This document shows, piece after piece, positions 44,618 through 54,221 of a DNA stretch of 64,000 nucleotides. Under the pieces are notes generated by a model. It saw nothing but the letters and a program-made list of their open reading frames with translations, searched no databases and was not told the DNA's origin. Position 1 is the first letter of the stretch; each line of letters opens with the position of its first letter. The stretch is taken from positions 62,001 through 126,000 of the forward strand of contig CALESJ010000046.1 of NCBI GenBank assembly GCA_937907025.1. Direction: 5' to 3'. The translations under genes were made by a program, and so were the position numbers. This stretch comes from an uncultured Faecalibacterium sp. GTDB taxonomy: Bacteria > Bacillota > Clostridia > Oscillospirales > Ruminococcaceae.

Positions 44618-44654
44618 GGCGGAAGGAAACACAAAAAATCCTTCGGAATATATC

Positions 44655-44683
44655 TTGTACTTTTTTAGGCCGTGCGATATACT
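44655..44683 (+). promoter_or_regulatory. Promoter of the miaB operon
   Basis: TTGTAC (44655-44660), 17-bp spacer, TATACT (44678-44683), about 60 bases before the start of miaB. Confidence 0.65.
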
Positions 44684-44743
44684 ATTATGGTATATCTGGG
44701 CGTATGCCCTTTTGAACTTATATGCAATGGCAGGAGATCAAAG

Positions 44744-46132
44744 TTGGAAAAACTGACCTACAAACATGACGCGCAGGCTGCGGCCGTGATTGCGTCGGTA
44801 TACAGGGATGCACCGCCTCTGGCGTATGTGCACAGCTACGGCTGCCAGCAGAATGTCAACGACGGCGAAAAGATTCGCGGCGTTCTGATGGATATGGGCT
44901 TTGGCATGTGCGAAAACGTGGAGCAGGCCGATCTGATTCTGTTCAACACCTGTGCAGTCCGTGAGCACGCGGAACAGCGGGTGTTCGGCAATGTGGGCGC
45001 CCTGAAAAAGCTGAAAGAAAAGAACCCGAAGCTGGTGATCGGTGTCTGTGGCTGCATGGCACAGCAGCAGCACATTGTGGACAAGCTGCGCAAGAGCTAC
45101 CCGTACGTGGACCTGGTGTTCGGCGTGGATGGTATTGACCGTTTGCCTGCTATGCTGGCAGAACGCTTCCGCCGCGGCAAACGCTATCTGGAAGACCCCA
45201 AGACCCGCAATGCGGTGGTGGAAGACCTGCCCATCCGGCGGGATTCCGGCTTCCGTGCCTGGCTGCCTATCATGTATGGATGTGACAACTTCTGCACCTA
45301 CTGCATCGTGCCGTATGTGCGCGGGCGGGAACGCAGCCGGGAACCGGAGGATATTCTGGCAGAATTCAAGCAGCTGATCGGGCAGGGATACAAGGAAATC
45401 ACTCTGCTGGGCCAGAATGTGAACAGCTACGGCAAGGGCCTGGCCAATCCCATCGACTTTGCCGACCTGCTCAATCTTCTGTGCGAAGTGCCGGGCGATT
45501 ACCAGATCCGCTTTATGACCAGCCATCCCAAGGATGCCAGCCACAAGCTGATTGATACCATCGCCGCACAGCCCCATCTGTGCAAGCACATCCATCTTCC
45601 GGTGCAGTCGGGCAGCGACCGTATCCTGAAGCAGATGAACCGCCATTATACGGTGGAACAGTACCGCGCCCTGATCGATTACGCCCGGGAAAAGATTCCC
45701 GGCGTGACCTTCTCCAGCGATATTATTGTGGGTTTCCCCGGTGAAACGGAGGAAGATTTCCAGAAGACGCTGGAACTGGTGGAAGCCGTGGGGTATATGC
45801 AGCTGTTTACCTTTATTTATTCCAAGCGGGAGGGTACCCCGGCCGCCAAGATGGAAGACCCCATCACCCATGCCGAAAAAGCCGAGCGCATGGACCGGCT
45901 GCTGCGCACCCAGGACCGTATTGCCTTCGCGGCGGTTTCTCAGCTGGTAGGCCAGACCGTGCGGGTGCTGGTGGAAGGAGCGGGCCGTCTGGAAGGCACT
46001 CTGAACGGACGCCTGGATAACAACCTGGTGGTGGAATTCGCCGGGGACGAGGCCCTGATCGGGCGGTATGCCCAGGTGCATCTGACCGGGTCCCGTGCAG
46101 CGCTGCTGCTGGGTGAGCTGGTCACTGAATAA
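44744..46132 (+). CDS. miaB: tRNA-2-methylthio-N6-adenosine synthase
   Basis: The 462-residue radical SAM methylthiotransferase modifies A37 of tRNAs after MiaA. The N-terminal domain holds the auxiliary cluster cysteines (SYGCQQN, FNTCAVRE, GVCGCMAQ). The radical SAM motif is YGCDNFCTYCIVP (CxxxCxxC, about residue 182). A C-terminal TRAM domain ends the protein. TTG at 44744 has CAGGAG 7 bases upstream; no better ATG lies in frame. It heads a run of same-strand genes (ricA, mutS, mutL, miaA) and miaA catalyses the preceding step on the same base. Confidence 0.95.
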   Translation: MEKLTYKHDAQAAAVIASVYRDAPPLAYVHSYGCQQNVNDGEKIRGVLMDMGFGMCENVEQADLILFNTCAVREHAEQRVFGNVGALKKLKEKNPKLVIGVCGCMAQQQHIVDKLRKSYPYVDLVFGVDGIDRLPAMLAERFRRGKRYLEDPKTRNAVVEDLPIRRDSGFRAWLPIMYGCDNFCTYCIVPYVRGRERSREPEDILAEFKQLIGQGYKEITLLGQNVNSYGKGLANPIDFADLLNLLCEVPGDYQIRFMTSHPKDASHKLIDTIAAQPHLCKHIHLPVQSGSDRILKQMNRHYTVEQYRALIDYAREKIPGVTFSSDIIVGFPGETEEDFQKTLELVEAVGYMQLFTFIYSKREGTPAAKMEDPITHAEKAERMDRLLRTQDRIAFAAVSQLVGQTVRVLVEGAGRLEGTLNGRLDNNLVVEFAGDEALIGRYAQVHLTGSRAALLLGELVTE

Positions 46133-46210
46133 ATGCCCTTTCCCCATGTATACTGTGCATAGGATTTGAAAATCAAATACAATTACACATTTATTAAGGA
46201 GAATATTACT

Positions 46211-46618
46211 ATGGATTGCATCGATCTCTTCAAGAAAGCTGCTATGGCTCTGCAGACCGACCCCCGCTACCTGGAACTGGACGCCGCACGCCGGGAAAAT
46301 GACATGGACCAGGAACTGCAGAATATGATCGGCGAGTTCAATCTGGCCCGTCTGGACCTGAATAACGAAACTTCCAAGACTGCGCCGGACCATGAGCGCG
46401 TGGCCGATCTGAACAAGCGGGTCAATGACCTGTACAGCCAGATTATGGCCAGCGAAGGCATGGCGCGCTACAACGCTGCCAAGTCCGAGTGCGAGGCTCT
46501 GGTCAGCCATATCGACGCTATCATCAACACTGCCATGAACGGCGGCGACCCCATGACCGTCAACCCGCCCGAAGGCGGCTGCACCGGCAGCTGCGCCACT
46601 TGCGGTGGCTGCCACTAA
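46211..46618 (+). CDS. ricA: YlbF/YmcA-family protein, probable RicA
   Basis: The 135-residue helical protein matches the YlbF/YmcA family. It lies between miaB and mutS, as ymcA (ricA) does in Bacillus subtilis. There, RicA with RicF and RicT promotes RNase Y processing of mRNA and influences sporulation, competence and biofilm. The C-terminus is CTGSCATCGGCH, with four closely spaced Cys, consistent with the iron-sulfur clusters reported for the Ric complex. ATG at 46211 has TTAAGGAG upstream. Confidence 0.85.
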   Translation: MDCIDLFKKAAMALQTDPRYLELDAARRENDMDQELQNMIGEFNLARLDLNNETSKTAPDHERVADLNKRVNDLYSQIMASEGMARYNAAKSECEALVSHIDAIINTAMNGGDPMTVNPPEGGCTGSCATCGGCH

Positions 46619-46667
46619 TAAAACAGAGCAGGAATCGGGCACAGTGAAAGAAGCAGGAGTGTGAAGC

Positions 46668-49280
46668 ATGGCCGGACAAAGTGTATCGCCCATGATGCAG
46701 CAGTATTTTGAAATCAAGAAACAGCATCCCAATGAGATCCTCTTTTATCGTGTGGGGGATTTCTATGAGATGTTTTATGATGATGCCCTGACGGCCTCCC
46801 GCGAGCTGGAACTGACCCTGACGGGCAAGGCCTGCGGCCAGGAGGAGCGCGCCCCCATGTGCGGGGTGCCTTTCCACTCCTATGAAATTTATGTGGCCCG
46901 TCTGATTGCCAAGGGATACAAGGTCGCCATCTGTGAGCAGATGGAAGACCCGGCTACGGCCAAGGGGCTGGTCAAGCGGGATATCATCCGCGTGGTTACG
47001 CCCGGCACGGTCATCGAGAGCAGCATGCTGGCCGAGGACAAGAACAACTATCTGTGTTCCATCTATGCCAAAAAGATCCGTGGCGGCTGGAAAGCCGGCA
47101 TCTGCTTTGCGGATATTTCCACCGGTGAAGCCTATGCCACCGAACTGCACAACGAAAAGATGGGCGGTGCGCTCATCACCGAGCTGTGCCGGTATATGCC
47201 CAGTGAAATTCTGATCAACCCGGCGGTTCTGGACCTGAAGGACCTGACCAACTACATCAAACAGCATACCAATGCGCTGGTGGAACTGCGGGAGGACGAC
47301 TGCTACAAGCCGGCCGTCATCGAAAGCATGCTCAGCCGTCAGTTTGGCGAGGACTGGAACAAGAGCTGCGGGTTTGCGCCCGACGGTTTTGTGCCCCAGG
47401 CGTTCGGCGCCTTGCTGGGGTATCTGTATGAAACCCAGAAACACGGTACCGAGCGCATCAAGGCAGTGCAGAATTACGCCGACGCCCAGTACATGCGTCT
47501 TTCCGCCGTGACCCGCGCCAATCTGGAGCTGACCGAAACCATGCGCGGCCGGGAAAAGAAAGGCACCTTGCTGTGGGTGCTGGACAAGACCGAAACCTCC
47601 ATGGGTAAACGGATGCTGCGCTCCTGGATTGAACAGCCGCTGGTGGACAGCAAGATCATCAACGAGCGCCTGGACGCCGTGGAAGCGTTGTATAATGCCA
47701 ACGTGGGGCGTGCCGAACTGAAGGAAGCGCTTTCCCATGTGTTCGACATTGAGCGCCTGACCACCCGTATCCTGTACGGCTCTGCCACGCCCCGGGAAGT
47801 CAAAGCGCTGGGGGATACCTGTCAGCGTCTGCCGCAGGTCAAAGAGCAGGCGTCCGCAGCGGGCGCCAAACTACTGGATGACCTGGCGAATGCCATTGAT
47901 CCGCTGGCCGATATTCTGGACAAGGTCAGCCGGGCACTCGTGGATGACCCGCCGGCCAACCTCAAGGATGGCGGCGCCATCCGGGAAGGCTACAACTCCG
48001 AAGTGGACGAGCTGCGGGATATCATGCACGGCGGAAAAGGCGTGCTCTCCCAGCTGGAGGCCGATTTGCGCCAGCAGACCGGTATTCCCAAGCTGAAGAT
48101 CGGCTTTAATAAGGTCTTCGGCTATTACATTGAGGTCAGCCGCAGCTATGTGGGCAGCGTGCCGGAAACTTTTACCCGCAAGCAGACCCTGACCACCGGC
48201 GAGCGGTATATCACTCCGGAACTGAAAGAGCTGGAAAACAAGATTCTGGGCGCCAATGAACGGCTGCTGGCACTGGAGCATCAGCTGTTCTCCGAGCTGC
48301 TCAGCGATATTTCCGCGCAGCTTCTGCGCATCCAGCGCACCGCTACCGCCGTGGCGCAGCTGGATGTACTGGCATCCTTTGCCGAAGCAGCCGTGCAGAA
48401 TAACTACGTCAAACCCACCGTGGACGACAGCAACGTGCTGGACATTGCGGAAGGGCGTCATCCGGTCATTGAACAGATGCTCAAAAACAGCCTGTTCGTG
48501 CCCAATGATACCACCCTGGACGAGAGCGAAAACCGGATGCTCATCATCACCGGCCCCAACATGGCCGGCAAGTCCACTTACATGCGTCAGAACGCCCTGA
48601 TCGCCCTGATGGCGCAGATCGGCAGCTTTGTCCCGGCGGCCAAATGCCGTGTGGGCGTGGTGGATGCCATCTTCACCCGCGTGGGCGCATCGGATGACCT
48701 GGCTGCCGGCCAGTCTACCTTTATGGTGGAAATGACCGAGGTGGCTGAGATCCTGCGCAGCGCCACCAAGGACAGCCTGGTGATTCTGGACGAGATCGGC
48801 CGCGGTACTTCGACCTTTGACGGCATGAGCATTGCCCGGGCCGTGGTAGAATACATCTGCGACAATATCGGGTGCAAGACTTTGTTTGCCACCCATTATC
48901 ATGAACTGACCAGCATGGACAAAGATGTGTTCGGGGTCAAGAACTACAACATCGCGGTCAAGAAGCGCGGCGAGGACATTACCTTTCTGCGGCGCATCGT
49001 GGCCGGCCCGGCGGATGACAGCTATGGCATTGAAGTGGCCAAACTGGCCGGTCTGCCGGATGCCGTTATCAAGCGGGCCCATGCGGTGCTGCGCCAGCTG
49101 GAAGCGACGGCGCCCGGCGCCAATACGGCCATGCAGCTGGATTTTGAAACGGTGGAGGCCTACAACAATCCCACGGTTCCCAGTGAAGTCGTGGACAAGC
49201 TGCATCAGATCGACGTGGAAACGCTGACACCGCTGGAAGCACTGAACTTCTTGTATGAACTCAAGCAGGCACTGAAATAA
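46668..49280 (+). CDS. mutS: DNA mismatch repair protein MutS
   Basis: The 870-residue mismatch sensor has the N-terminal wedge with the Phe-x-Glu motif (VGDFYEMFYDDA, about residue 31), a long core and lever region, and the C-terminal ATPase: Walker A GPNMAGKST (about 626), Walker B ILDEIGRGTSTFDG and FATHYHEL. ATG at 46668 has AGGAG upstream. mutL begins 38 bases later. Confidence 0.97.
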   Translation: MAGQSVSPMMQQYFEIKKQHPNEILFYRVGDFYEMFYDDALTASRELELTLTGKACGQEERAPMCGVPFHSYEIYVARLIAKGYKVAICEQMEDPATAKGLVKRDIIRVVTPGTVIESSMLAEDKNNYLCSIYAKKIRGGWKAGICFADISTGEAYATELHNEKMGGALITELCRYMPSEILINPAVLDLKDLTNYIKQHTNALVELREDDCYKPAVIESMLSRQFGEDWNKSCGFAPDGFVPQAFGALLGYLYETQKHGTERIKAVQNYADAQYMRLSAVTRANLELTETMRGREKKGTLLWVLDKTETSMGKRMLRSWIEQPLVDSKIINERLDAVEALYNANVGRAELKEALSHVFDIERLTTRILYGSATPREVKALGDTCQRLPQVKEQASAAGAKLLDDLANAIDPLADILDKVSRALVDDPPANLKDGGAIREGYNSEVDELRDIMHGGKGVLSQLEADLRQQTGIPKLKIGFNKVFGYYIEVSRSYVGSVPETFTRKQTLTTGERYITPELKELENKILGANERLLALEHQLFSELLSDISAQLLRIQRTATAVAQLDVLASFAEAAVQNNYVKPTVDDSNVLDIAEGRHPVIEQMLKNSLFVPNDTTLDESENRMLIITGPNMAGKSTYMRQNALIALMAQIGSFVPAAKCRVGVVDAIFTRVGASDDLAAGQSTFMVEMTEVAEILRSATKDSLVILDEIGRGTSTFDGMSIARAVVEYICDNIGCKTLFATHYHELTSMDKDVFGVKNYNIAVKKRGEDITFLRRIVAGPADDSYGIEVAKLAGLPDAVIKRAHAVLRQLEATAPGANTAMQLDFETVEAYNNPTVPSEVVDKLHQIDVETLTPLEALNFLYELKQALK

Positions 49281-49318
49281 GGTGCCGTTTTACCGACGAA
49301 CAAGGCAGGTGAACCCCT

Positions 49319-51397
49319 ATGGCACAGATCCATGTGCTGGATAAACATACCGCGGAATTGATCGCCGCCGGTGAGGTGGTCGAGCGCCCCGCATCCGTGG
49401 CAAAGGAACTTCTGGAAAACGCCATTGATGCCGGCGCCACCCAGATTAGTCTTTCCATTATGCGCGGTGGCATTCAGCAGCTGCAGATTTCGGATAACGG
49501 CAGCGGCATCGAAGCGGAATCCATTGAGAACGCTTTTGTCCGCCATGCCACCAGCAAGATCACTACGGCAGATGATTTGACCCATATCCACACCCTGGGG
49601 TTCCGCGGCGAAGCACTGGCATCCATCGCCAGCGTGGCCCGCGTGGAACTGCTGACCAAGACGGACGCCGACGAATTTGCCTACTGCTACCGCATTGAAG
49701 GCGGGGAAGCGCTGGGCCTGGAACCCGGTGCCCGCGGCCGCGGCACCACCATCACGGTCAATGACCTGTTCTACAATACTCCCGCCCGCATGAAGTTCCT
49801 GAAAAAGGATGTCAGCGAAGGAACCTTTGTGGCGGATGCCGTTTTGCATGTGGCTTTGTCCCATCCGGAAATCTCCTTCCGGTTTGTGCGGGACGGCAAG
49901 CAGCAGTTTGTTACCCCCGGCGACGGCTCGCTTCGCAGTGCGGCTTATGCGGTGCTGGGCCGGGATTTCTCCCGTGACCTGCTGGAGCTGGAAGGGGAGA
50001 ATGGCGTTTACAAAATCAAAGGTCTGATCACACCGCCCCGCGCCTGCCGGGCTTCCCGCAGCGCACAGCATTTTTATGTCAATGGCCGCTATGTAAAGAA
50101 CCGTACCATGATGGCGGGACTGGAAAATGCCTACAAGGGAACCCTGATGCAGGGACGTTTCCCGGGCGCCATTCTCATGCTGGAAATGCCGGCGGAGCTG
50201 GTGGATGTCAACGTGCACCCGGCCAAGACGGAGATTCGCTTTGCCCGGGAAAGCGATGTGTTTGATACTGTCTACCGGGCCGTGCGTTCGGCTCTGGCCA
50301 CCCCGGGCAGCGGAGAATGCCGGTTTGACCTGGGGCATAAGGCACCCGAAGAGGAAACGCCTGCCCCTCAGCCCAAGCCCGCAGCCACGCCGGCTGTGCC
50401 GGCCGCAGCAGTTACTGCGGCTCGCCCTGCCACTCCGCAGCCGCAGAAACATTTTACAACGCTGTCTGCGGCAGAATATCGGGCGCTGAACCAGATGACG
50501 GCAGGGGTTACGCCCCGCGCCGTGCCGGGACTGCAGAATCCGGCCAAGCTCCCGGACGAGGTAGTGCTGGAATCGGTGCCTGCTTCTGCCGATTCAGAGG
50601 CTGTGCTGTATATTCTTCCGGAATTGTCGGAAACAGATACCAAACCGGAAATCCGGAAAACGGTTGAACATGCCGTTCCGGCAGTTGCTGAACCGGAGGC
50701 ACCGGCTGCACCCGCGATGGCAGCTGCTGCGCAGGAGGATGCACAGGAGCCGGAATCCGAACATGCACTCAGCGCCTTGCCTGCACAGAGCGTGGAACAG
50801 ACGACTTTTGACCCGGAACCGGCCAGCAAGCCGCTGCGTCTGGTGGGTGAGGTGTTCAAGACGTATATCATCACCGAACGCGACGGGGAACTTTGCCTGA
50901 TCGATAAGCATGCCGCACATGAGCGGATTTTGTTTGAAAGCCTTTCCCGGGACTACGGCAATGTGCCTGCCCAGATGCTGCTGATGCCGGTGCAGGTCAA
51001 TATGAGCGCACCGGAAAAGCTGGCCATTTTACAGAATCAGGATCTTTTGCAGGATGCGGGCATTGAAGCGGAAGACTACGGTGGACCGACCATTGTGGTC
51101 CGGGCCGTTCCGGCCGATGTGCCGGTGGATGATGTGGCTGATATGATGTTGGAACTGGCAGCCCATCTGCAGAACGGTGCTCATGATGCCCTGCGGGAAA
51201 AGACCGAATGGGTATTGCATTCCATTGCCTGTCGTGCCGCCATCAAGGCGGGGGACAAGACCAACTCGGAAGAGATGCTCGTACTGGCACAGAAAATCAT
51301 GGACGGGTCCGTGCCGCCTTTCTGCCCCCATGGACGGCCCTGCGTTTTGAAAATCACCCGGAAGGAGCTGGAAAAGCAGTTTGGACGCCTTGTCTGA
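49319..51397 (+). CDS. mutL: DNA mismatch repair protein MutL
   Basis: The 692-residue protein couples mismatch recognition to nicking. The N-terminal GHKL ATPase shows IAAGEVVERPASVAKELLEN, DNGSGI and TLGFRGEALASI. A Pro/Ala/Glu-rich linker of about 150 residues (about 345-500) joins the C-terminal dimerisation domain. That domain has the endonuclease motif DKHAAHERILFE (family DQHA(x)2E(x)4E, with Gln replaced by Lys) and FCPHGRP. A nicking-competent MutL fits the absence of mutH in most bacteria. miaA overlaps its end by 17 bases. Confidence 0.96.
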   Translation: MAQIHVLDKHTAELIAAGEVVERPASVAKELLENAIDAGATQISLSIMRGGIQQLQISDNGSGIEAESIENAFVRHATSKITTADDLTHIHTLGFRGEALASIASVARVELLTKTDADEFAYCYRIEGGEALGLEPGARGRGTTITVNDLFYNTPARMKFLKKDVSEGTFVADAVLHVALSHPEISFRFVRDGKQQFVTPGDGSLRSAAYAVLGRDFSRDLLELEGENGVYKIKGLITPPRACRASRSAQHFYVNGRYVKNRTMMAGLENAYKGTLMQGRFPGAILMLEMPAELVDVNVHPAKTEIRFARESDVFDTVYRAVRSALATPGSGECRFDLGHKAPEEETPAPQPKPAATPAVPAAAVTAARPATPQPQKHFTTLSAAEYRALNQMTAGVTPRAVPGLQNPAKLPDEVVLESVPASADSEAVLYILPELSETDTKPEIRKTVEHAVPAVAEPEAPAAPAMAAAAQEDAQEPESEHALSALPAQSVEQTTFDPEPASKPLRLVGEVFKTYIITERDGELCLIDKHAAHERILFESLSRDYGNVPAQMLLMPVQVNMSAPEKLAILQNQDLLQDAGIEAEDYGGPTIVVRAVPADVPVDDVADMMLELAAHLQNGAHDALREKTEWVLHSIACRAAIKAGDKTNSEEMLVLAQKIMDGSVPPFCPHGRPCVLKITRKELEKQFGRLV

Positions 51398-52340
51398 GAA
51401 AAAGCTCCCCCGGGTGGTGGCCATCGGCGGACCGACGGCTACCGGGAAAACGGCTCTGTCAGTAGCGCTGGCACAGATATTCAACGGGGAAGTGATCAGC
51501 GCCGACTCCATGCAGATCTACCGCGGTCTGGATGTGGGAACGGCCAAAGTCACACCGGAAGAGTGCTGCGGCGTACCGCATCACCTGGTGGATATTCTGG
51601 ACCCGGATACGCCGTTCAGCGTGGCGGATTTTGTGTCGGCAGCGGATGGCTGCATCCGTGACATCACTGCCGCGGGACATTTGCCGCTGGTGGTTGGCGG
51701 TACCGGGTTATATATCACAAGCTTGCTCAATGGATTGGACTTTGCCCCTGAAAAGGGGGACCCGGCCATCCGCGCCGCTCTGGAAAAACGGGCGGAAACA
51801 GAGGGCAAAGAGGTCCTGTACCGGGAGCTGCAGCAGGTTGACCCTGCGTACGCGGCAACCGTGCATCCCAACAATCTTCCGCGGGTCATCCGGGCGCTGG
51901 AGCTGTATCAAAATACCGGCCGACGAATGAGCGAGCAGCGGAAGGAAGCGCGCCGTAGTGAACCACCCTACCGCTCACTTTGCCTGTGCCTGGGCTACCG
52001 GGACAGAAGTCTTCTGTACCGGCGGATTAACGAACGTGTAGACCGGATGCTGGAAGCCGGCATTCTGGATGAGGCGCGTCAGGTGTACGAACATCGGGAC
52101 ACCTATCGTACGGCGGCGCAGGCTATTGGATATAAGGAGTTCTTCCCGTACTTTGAGGGAACACAGCCGCTGGAAGCTTGCACAGATAAACTGAAACAGG
52201 CATCCCGCAATTACGCCAAGCGGCAGCTGACCTGGTTCCGTCACCAACAGGACGCTGTTTGGCTGTATGTGGATGAACAGGCAGGAGCCACGCTGACACA
52301 GCAGGCCCAGATATTGATCACTGAATTTCTGGCAAAATAA
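51381..52340 (+). CDS. miaA: tRNA dimethylallyltransferase
   Basis: The 319-residue enzyme adds a dimethylallyl group to N6 of A37 in tRNAs reading UNN codons, the substrate for MiaB. It has the P-loop GGPTATGKTALS, SADSMQIYRGLDVGTAK, VGGTGLYI and the C-terminal QLTWFRHQ. The likely start is TTG at 51381, inside mutL; another in-frame TTG at 51390 is possible. The overlap suggests translational coupling to mutL. Confidence 0.95.
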   Translation: MDALSEKKLPRVVAIGGPTATGKTALSVALAQIFNGEVISADSMQIYRGLDVGTAKVTPEECCGVPHHLVDILDPDTPFSVADFVSAADGCIRDITAAGHLPLVVGGTGLYITSLLNGLDFAPEKGDPAIRAALEKRAETEGKEVLYRELQQVDPAYAATVHPNNLPRVIRALELYQNTGRRMSEQRKEARRSEPPYRSLCLCLGYRDRSLLYRRINERVDRMLEAGILDEARQVYEHRDTYRTAAQAIGYKEFFPYFEGTQPLEACTDKLKQASRNYAKRQLTWFRHQQDAVWLYVDEQAGATLTQQAQILITEFLAK

Positions 52341-52358
52341 TAAAAGGAGGGATTGCAG

Positions 52359-53591
52359 ATGCCGGAACGGGAAAATCACCGTCGTGCTGCGGTAAAAGCC
52401 GCAGTTGTCATGGGAACATTGCTGTTCCTGTTGGCGGCGGCTTATATCATCGTACAGCTGTATGCAATCCTTGGCCGGGAATATAAAACGGAAACGGCCA
52501 TTTCCTATACCATGGCCGACAGTGTGGAGCTGCCCGGGTTCGTGATGTTTGATGCGGTCAATGTACCGGGAGAAGGAAATCTCGGATATCTGGCCGAAGA
52601 CGGGGAGCGCGTGGCGGAAGGGGCTGTCATTGCCGAAAAATATACCGATGATTCCCAGAGTGCGGCCCGCGAACAGCTGATCCGTCTGGATAACAGCATT
52701 GATCTGCTGACCAAATCCCAGAATTCGGCCGGCAGCGACCTGACTCTTCTGACCACCCAGACCAATACGGCGCTGTATAACCTGCTGGATCAGTTGGACA
52801 CAGCTTCCTATACCGGTATGATGGATGCAGAGTCGGAATTTCTGCTGGCACAGAACCGGCTGCAGGTATCCACCGGGCAGACCAGCGGATTCCAGTCTAC
52901 CATCGCCGAGCTGCAGTCTGAACGGGATCAGGTGGCGGCACAGCTGGACGGGCTGGAAACCATCACGGCCGAAAAGAACGGGTATTTCATCTCCGCCGCT
53001 TCGGCCATGCCTCTGGATCTGGAGGAACAGACCCTGAAAGATGCTACGCCTTCCCAATTGCAGGATCTGTTGAATGAAGGTGTGGCAGACAGCACCGAGG
53101 CACTGGCCGGCCGAATTGTGGAAGGATTCTCCTGGCGGTTCTATACGGTGTGTGATCTGGATACGGCCGCACGGTTTGACGGTATTACCAATGTGCGCAT
53201 CAGTATACCGGGCAAGGAAGACACACCGCTGGATGCGACGGTTTCCTCGGTAGAAACGGATGAGGCGGCAGGGCTGGCCAAAGTTGTGATCGAATGCCAG
53301 ACCATTAATGCGGATGTGCTGCGCCTGGGGCAGGAGATGGCTCAGATTGACCTGAAGACCTATGAGGGAATCCGTATTGATAAGGATGCTTTGCATATTG
53401 TGGATGGCCAGAAAGGCGTGTACGTCAAATATGGCGATCTGCAGCGGTTCCGGAAGATCACCATCCTGTATGAGGATGACAACTATATGCTGGTCCCTGC
53501 CGATGGAGGCATTGGAAAGGACAGCGAAGTGCGCCTGTACGATGAGATTATTGTGGAGGGCAGCAACCTGCAGGACGGCGGTCTGATTTAG
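52359..53591 (+). CDS. HlyD-like membrane-anchored protein
   Basis: The 410-residue protein has one membrane helix near residues 14-40, then a split beta-barrel around a helical coiled-coil hairpin of about 100 residues (QSAAREQLIRLDNSIDLL and IAELQSERDQVAAQLDGL). This is the architecture of HlyD/membrane-fusion proteins. A C-terminal part has VDGQKGVYVKYGDLQRFRKI, as in adaptor proteins. No transporter gene is adjacent, and it sits just upstream of sepF. ATG at 52359 has AAAGGAGG 8 bases upstream. Confidence 0.78.
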   Translation: MPERENHRRAAVKAAVVMGTLLFLLAAAYIIVQLYAILGREYKTETAISYTMADSVELPGFVMFDAVNVPGEGNLGYLAEDGERVAEGAVIAEKYTDDSQSAAREQLIRLDNSIDLLTKSQNSAGSDLTLLTTQTNTALYNLLDQLDTASYTGMMDAESEFLLAQNRLQVSTGQTSGFQSTIAELQSERDQVAAQLDGLETITAEKNGYFISAASAMPLDLEEQTLKDATPSQLQDLLNEGVADSTEALAGRIVEGFSWRFYTVCDLDTAARFDGITNVRISIPGKEDTPLDATVSSVETDEAAGLAKVVIECQTINADVLRLGQEMAQIDLKTYEGIRIDKDALHIVDGQKGVYVKYGDLQRFRKITILYEDDNYMLVPADGGIGKDSEVRLYDEIIVEGSNLQDGGLI

Positions 53592-53618
53592 CACTCGGAT
53601 GGAATTACCGCTATCGTA

Positions 53619-53647
53619 TTGACAATTGGACAAAAAAAGACGATAAT
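53619..53647 (+). promoter_or_regulatory. Promoter of the sepF-divIVA cluster
   Basis: Consensus TTGACA (53619-53624), 17-bp spacer, GATAAT (53642-53647), leaving a leader of about 103 bases before sepF. Confidence 0.75.
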
Positions 53648-53756
53648 AGTTTATGTATATCGCTGGAATTATTGTCCGTCCGGCTGTGTACAAACACCTG
53701 ATATGGTATATTATACTGATTTTTACTTGATTTAGAGAAGCGAAGGAGAATTCATC

Positions 53757-54221
53757 ATGTCAATGTTTGACGGTCTGAAAAACGTTCTGGGTATCAACCA
53801 GGACCCTGACGGGGATGCCTATGTGGACGATACCGAGGACGAAATCTTCGCAGGAGGGCAGGGCGGCGGTTCCGCTGCGCCGGATACCTATGCACAGCGC
53901 GAACCCGTGCAGCAGCGCAACAAGGTAGTCAATATCAATGCAACCACCCAGCTGCAGGTCGTTCTGGTCAAGCCGGAGCGCTTTGACGATGCTTCTACCA
54001 TTGCCGACCAGCTGAACGCCAAACGCACGGTCGTGCTGAATCTGGAATCCACCAACAAAGAGGTTTCTCGCCGCCTGATCGATTTCCTGTCCGGTGTGGC
54101 CTATGCCAACAACGGTCAGATCAAGCGTGTGGCTACCAGTACCTTTATTATTACCCCCTACAACGTCGATATCATGGGCGACCTGATCGACGAGCTGGAG
54201 AACAATGGCGTCTTCTTCTGA
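53757..54221 (+). CDS. sepF: Cell division protein SepF
   Basis: The 154-residue protein binds FtsZ and tethers the division ring to the membrane. It has an amphipathic N-terminal helix (MSMFDGLKNVLGI), a variable acidic/Gly/Gln linker, and the conserved C-terminal domain (VVLVKPERFDDASTIADQL, VVLNLESTNKEVSRRLIDFL). ATG at 53757 has CGAAGGAG upstream. The next gene starts inside its end (17-bp overlap). Confidence 0.96.
   Translation: MSMFDGLKNVLGINQDPDGDAYVDDTEDEIFAGGQGGGSAAPDTYAQREPVQQRNKVVNINATTQLQVVLVKPERFDDASTIADQLNAKRTVVLNLESTNKEVSRRLIDFLSGVAYANNGQIKRVATSTFIITPYNVDIMGDLIDELENNGVFF

Noticed and set aside
50340..50820. Possible frameshift or insertion in the middle of mutL
   Set aside because: The Pro/Ala/Glu-rich stretch is in frame and matches the variable linker normally found between the two MutL domains.
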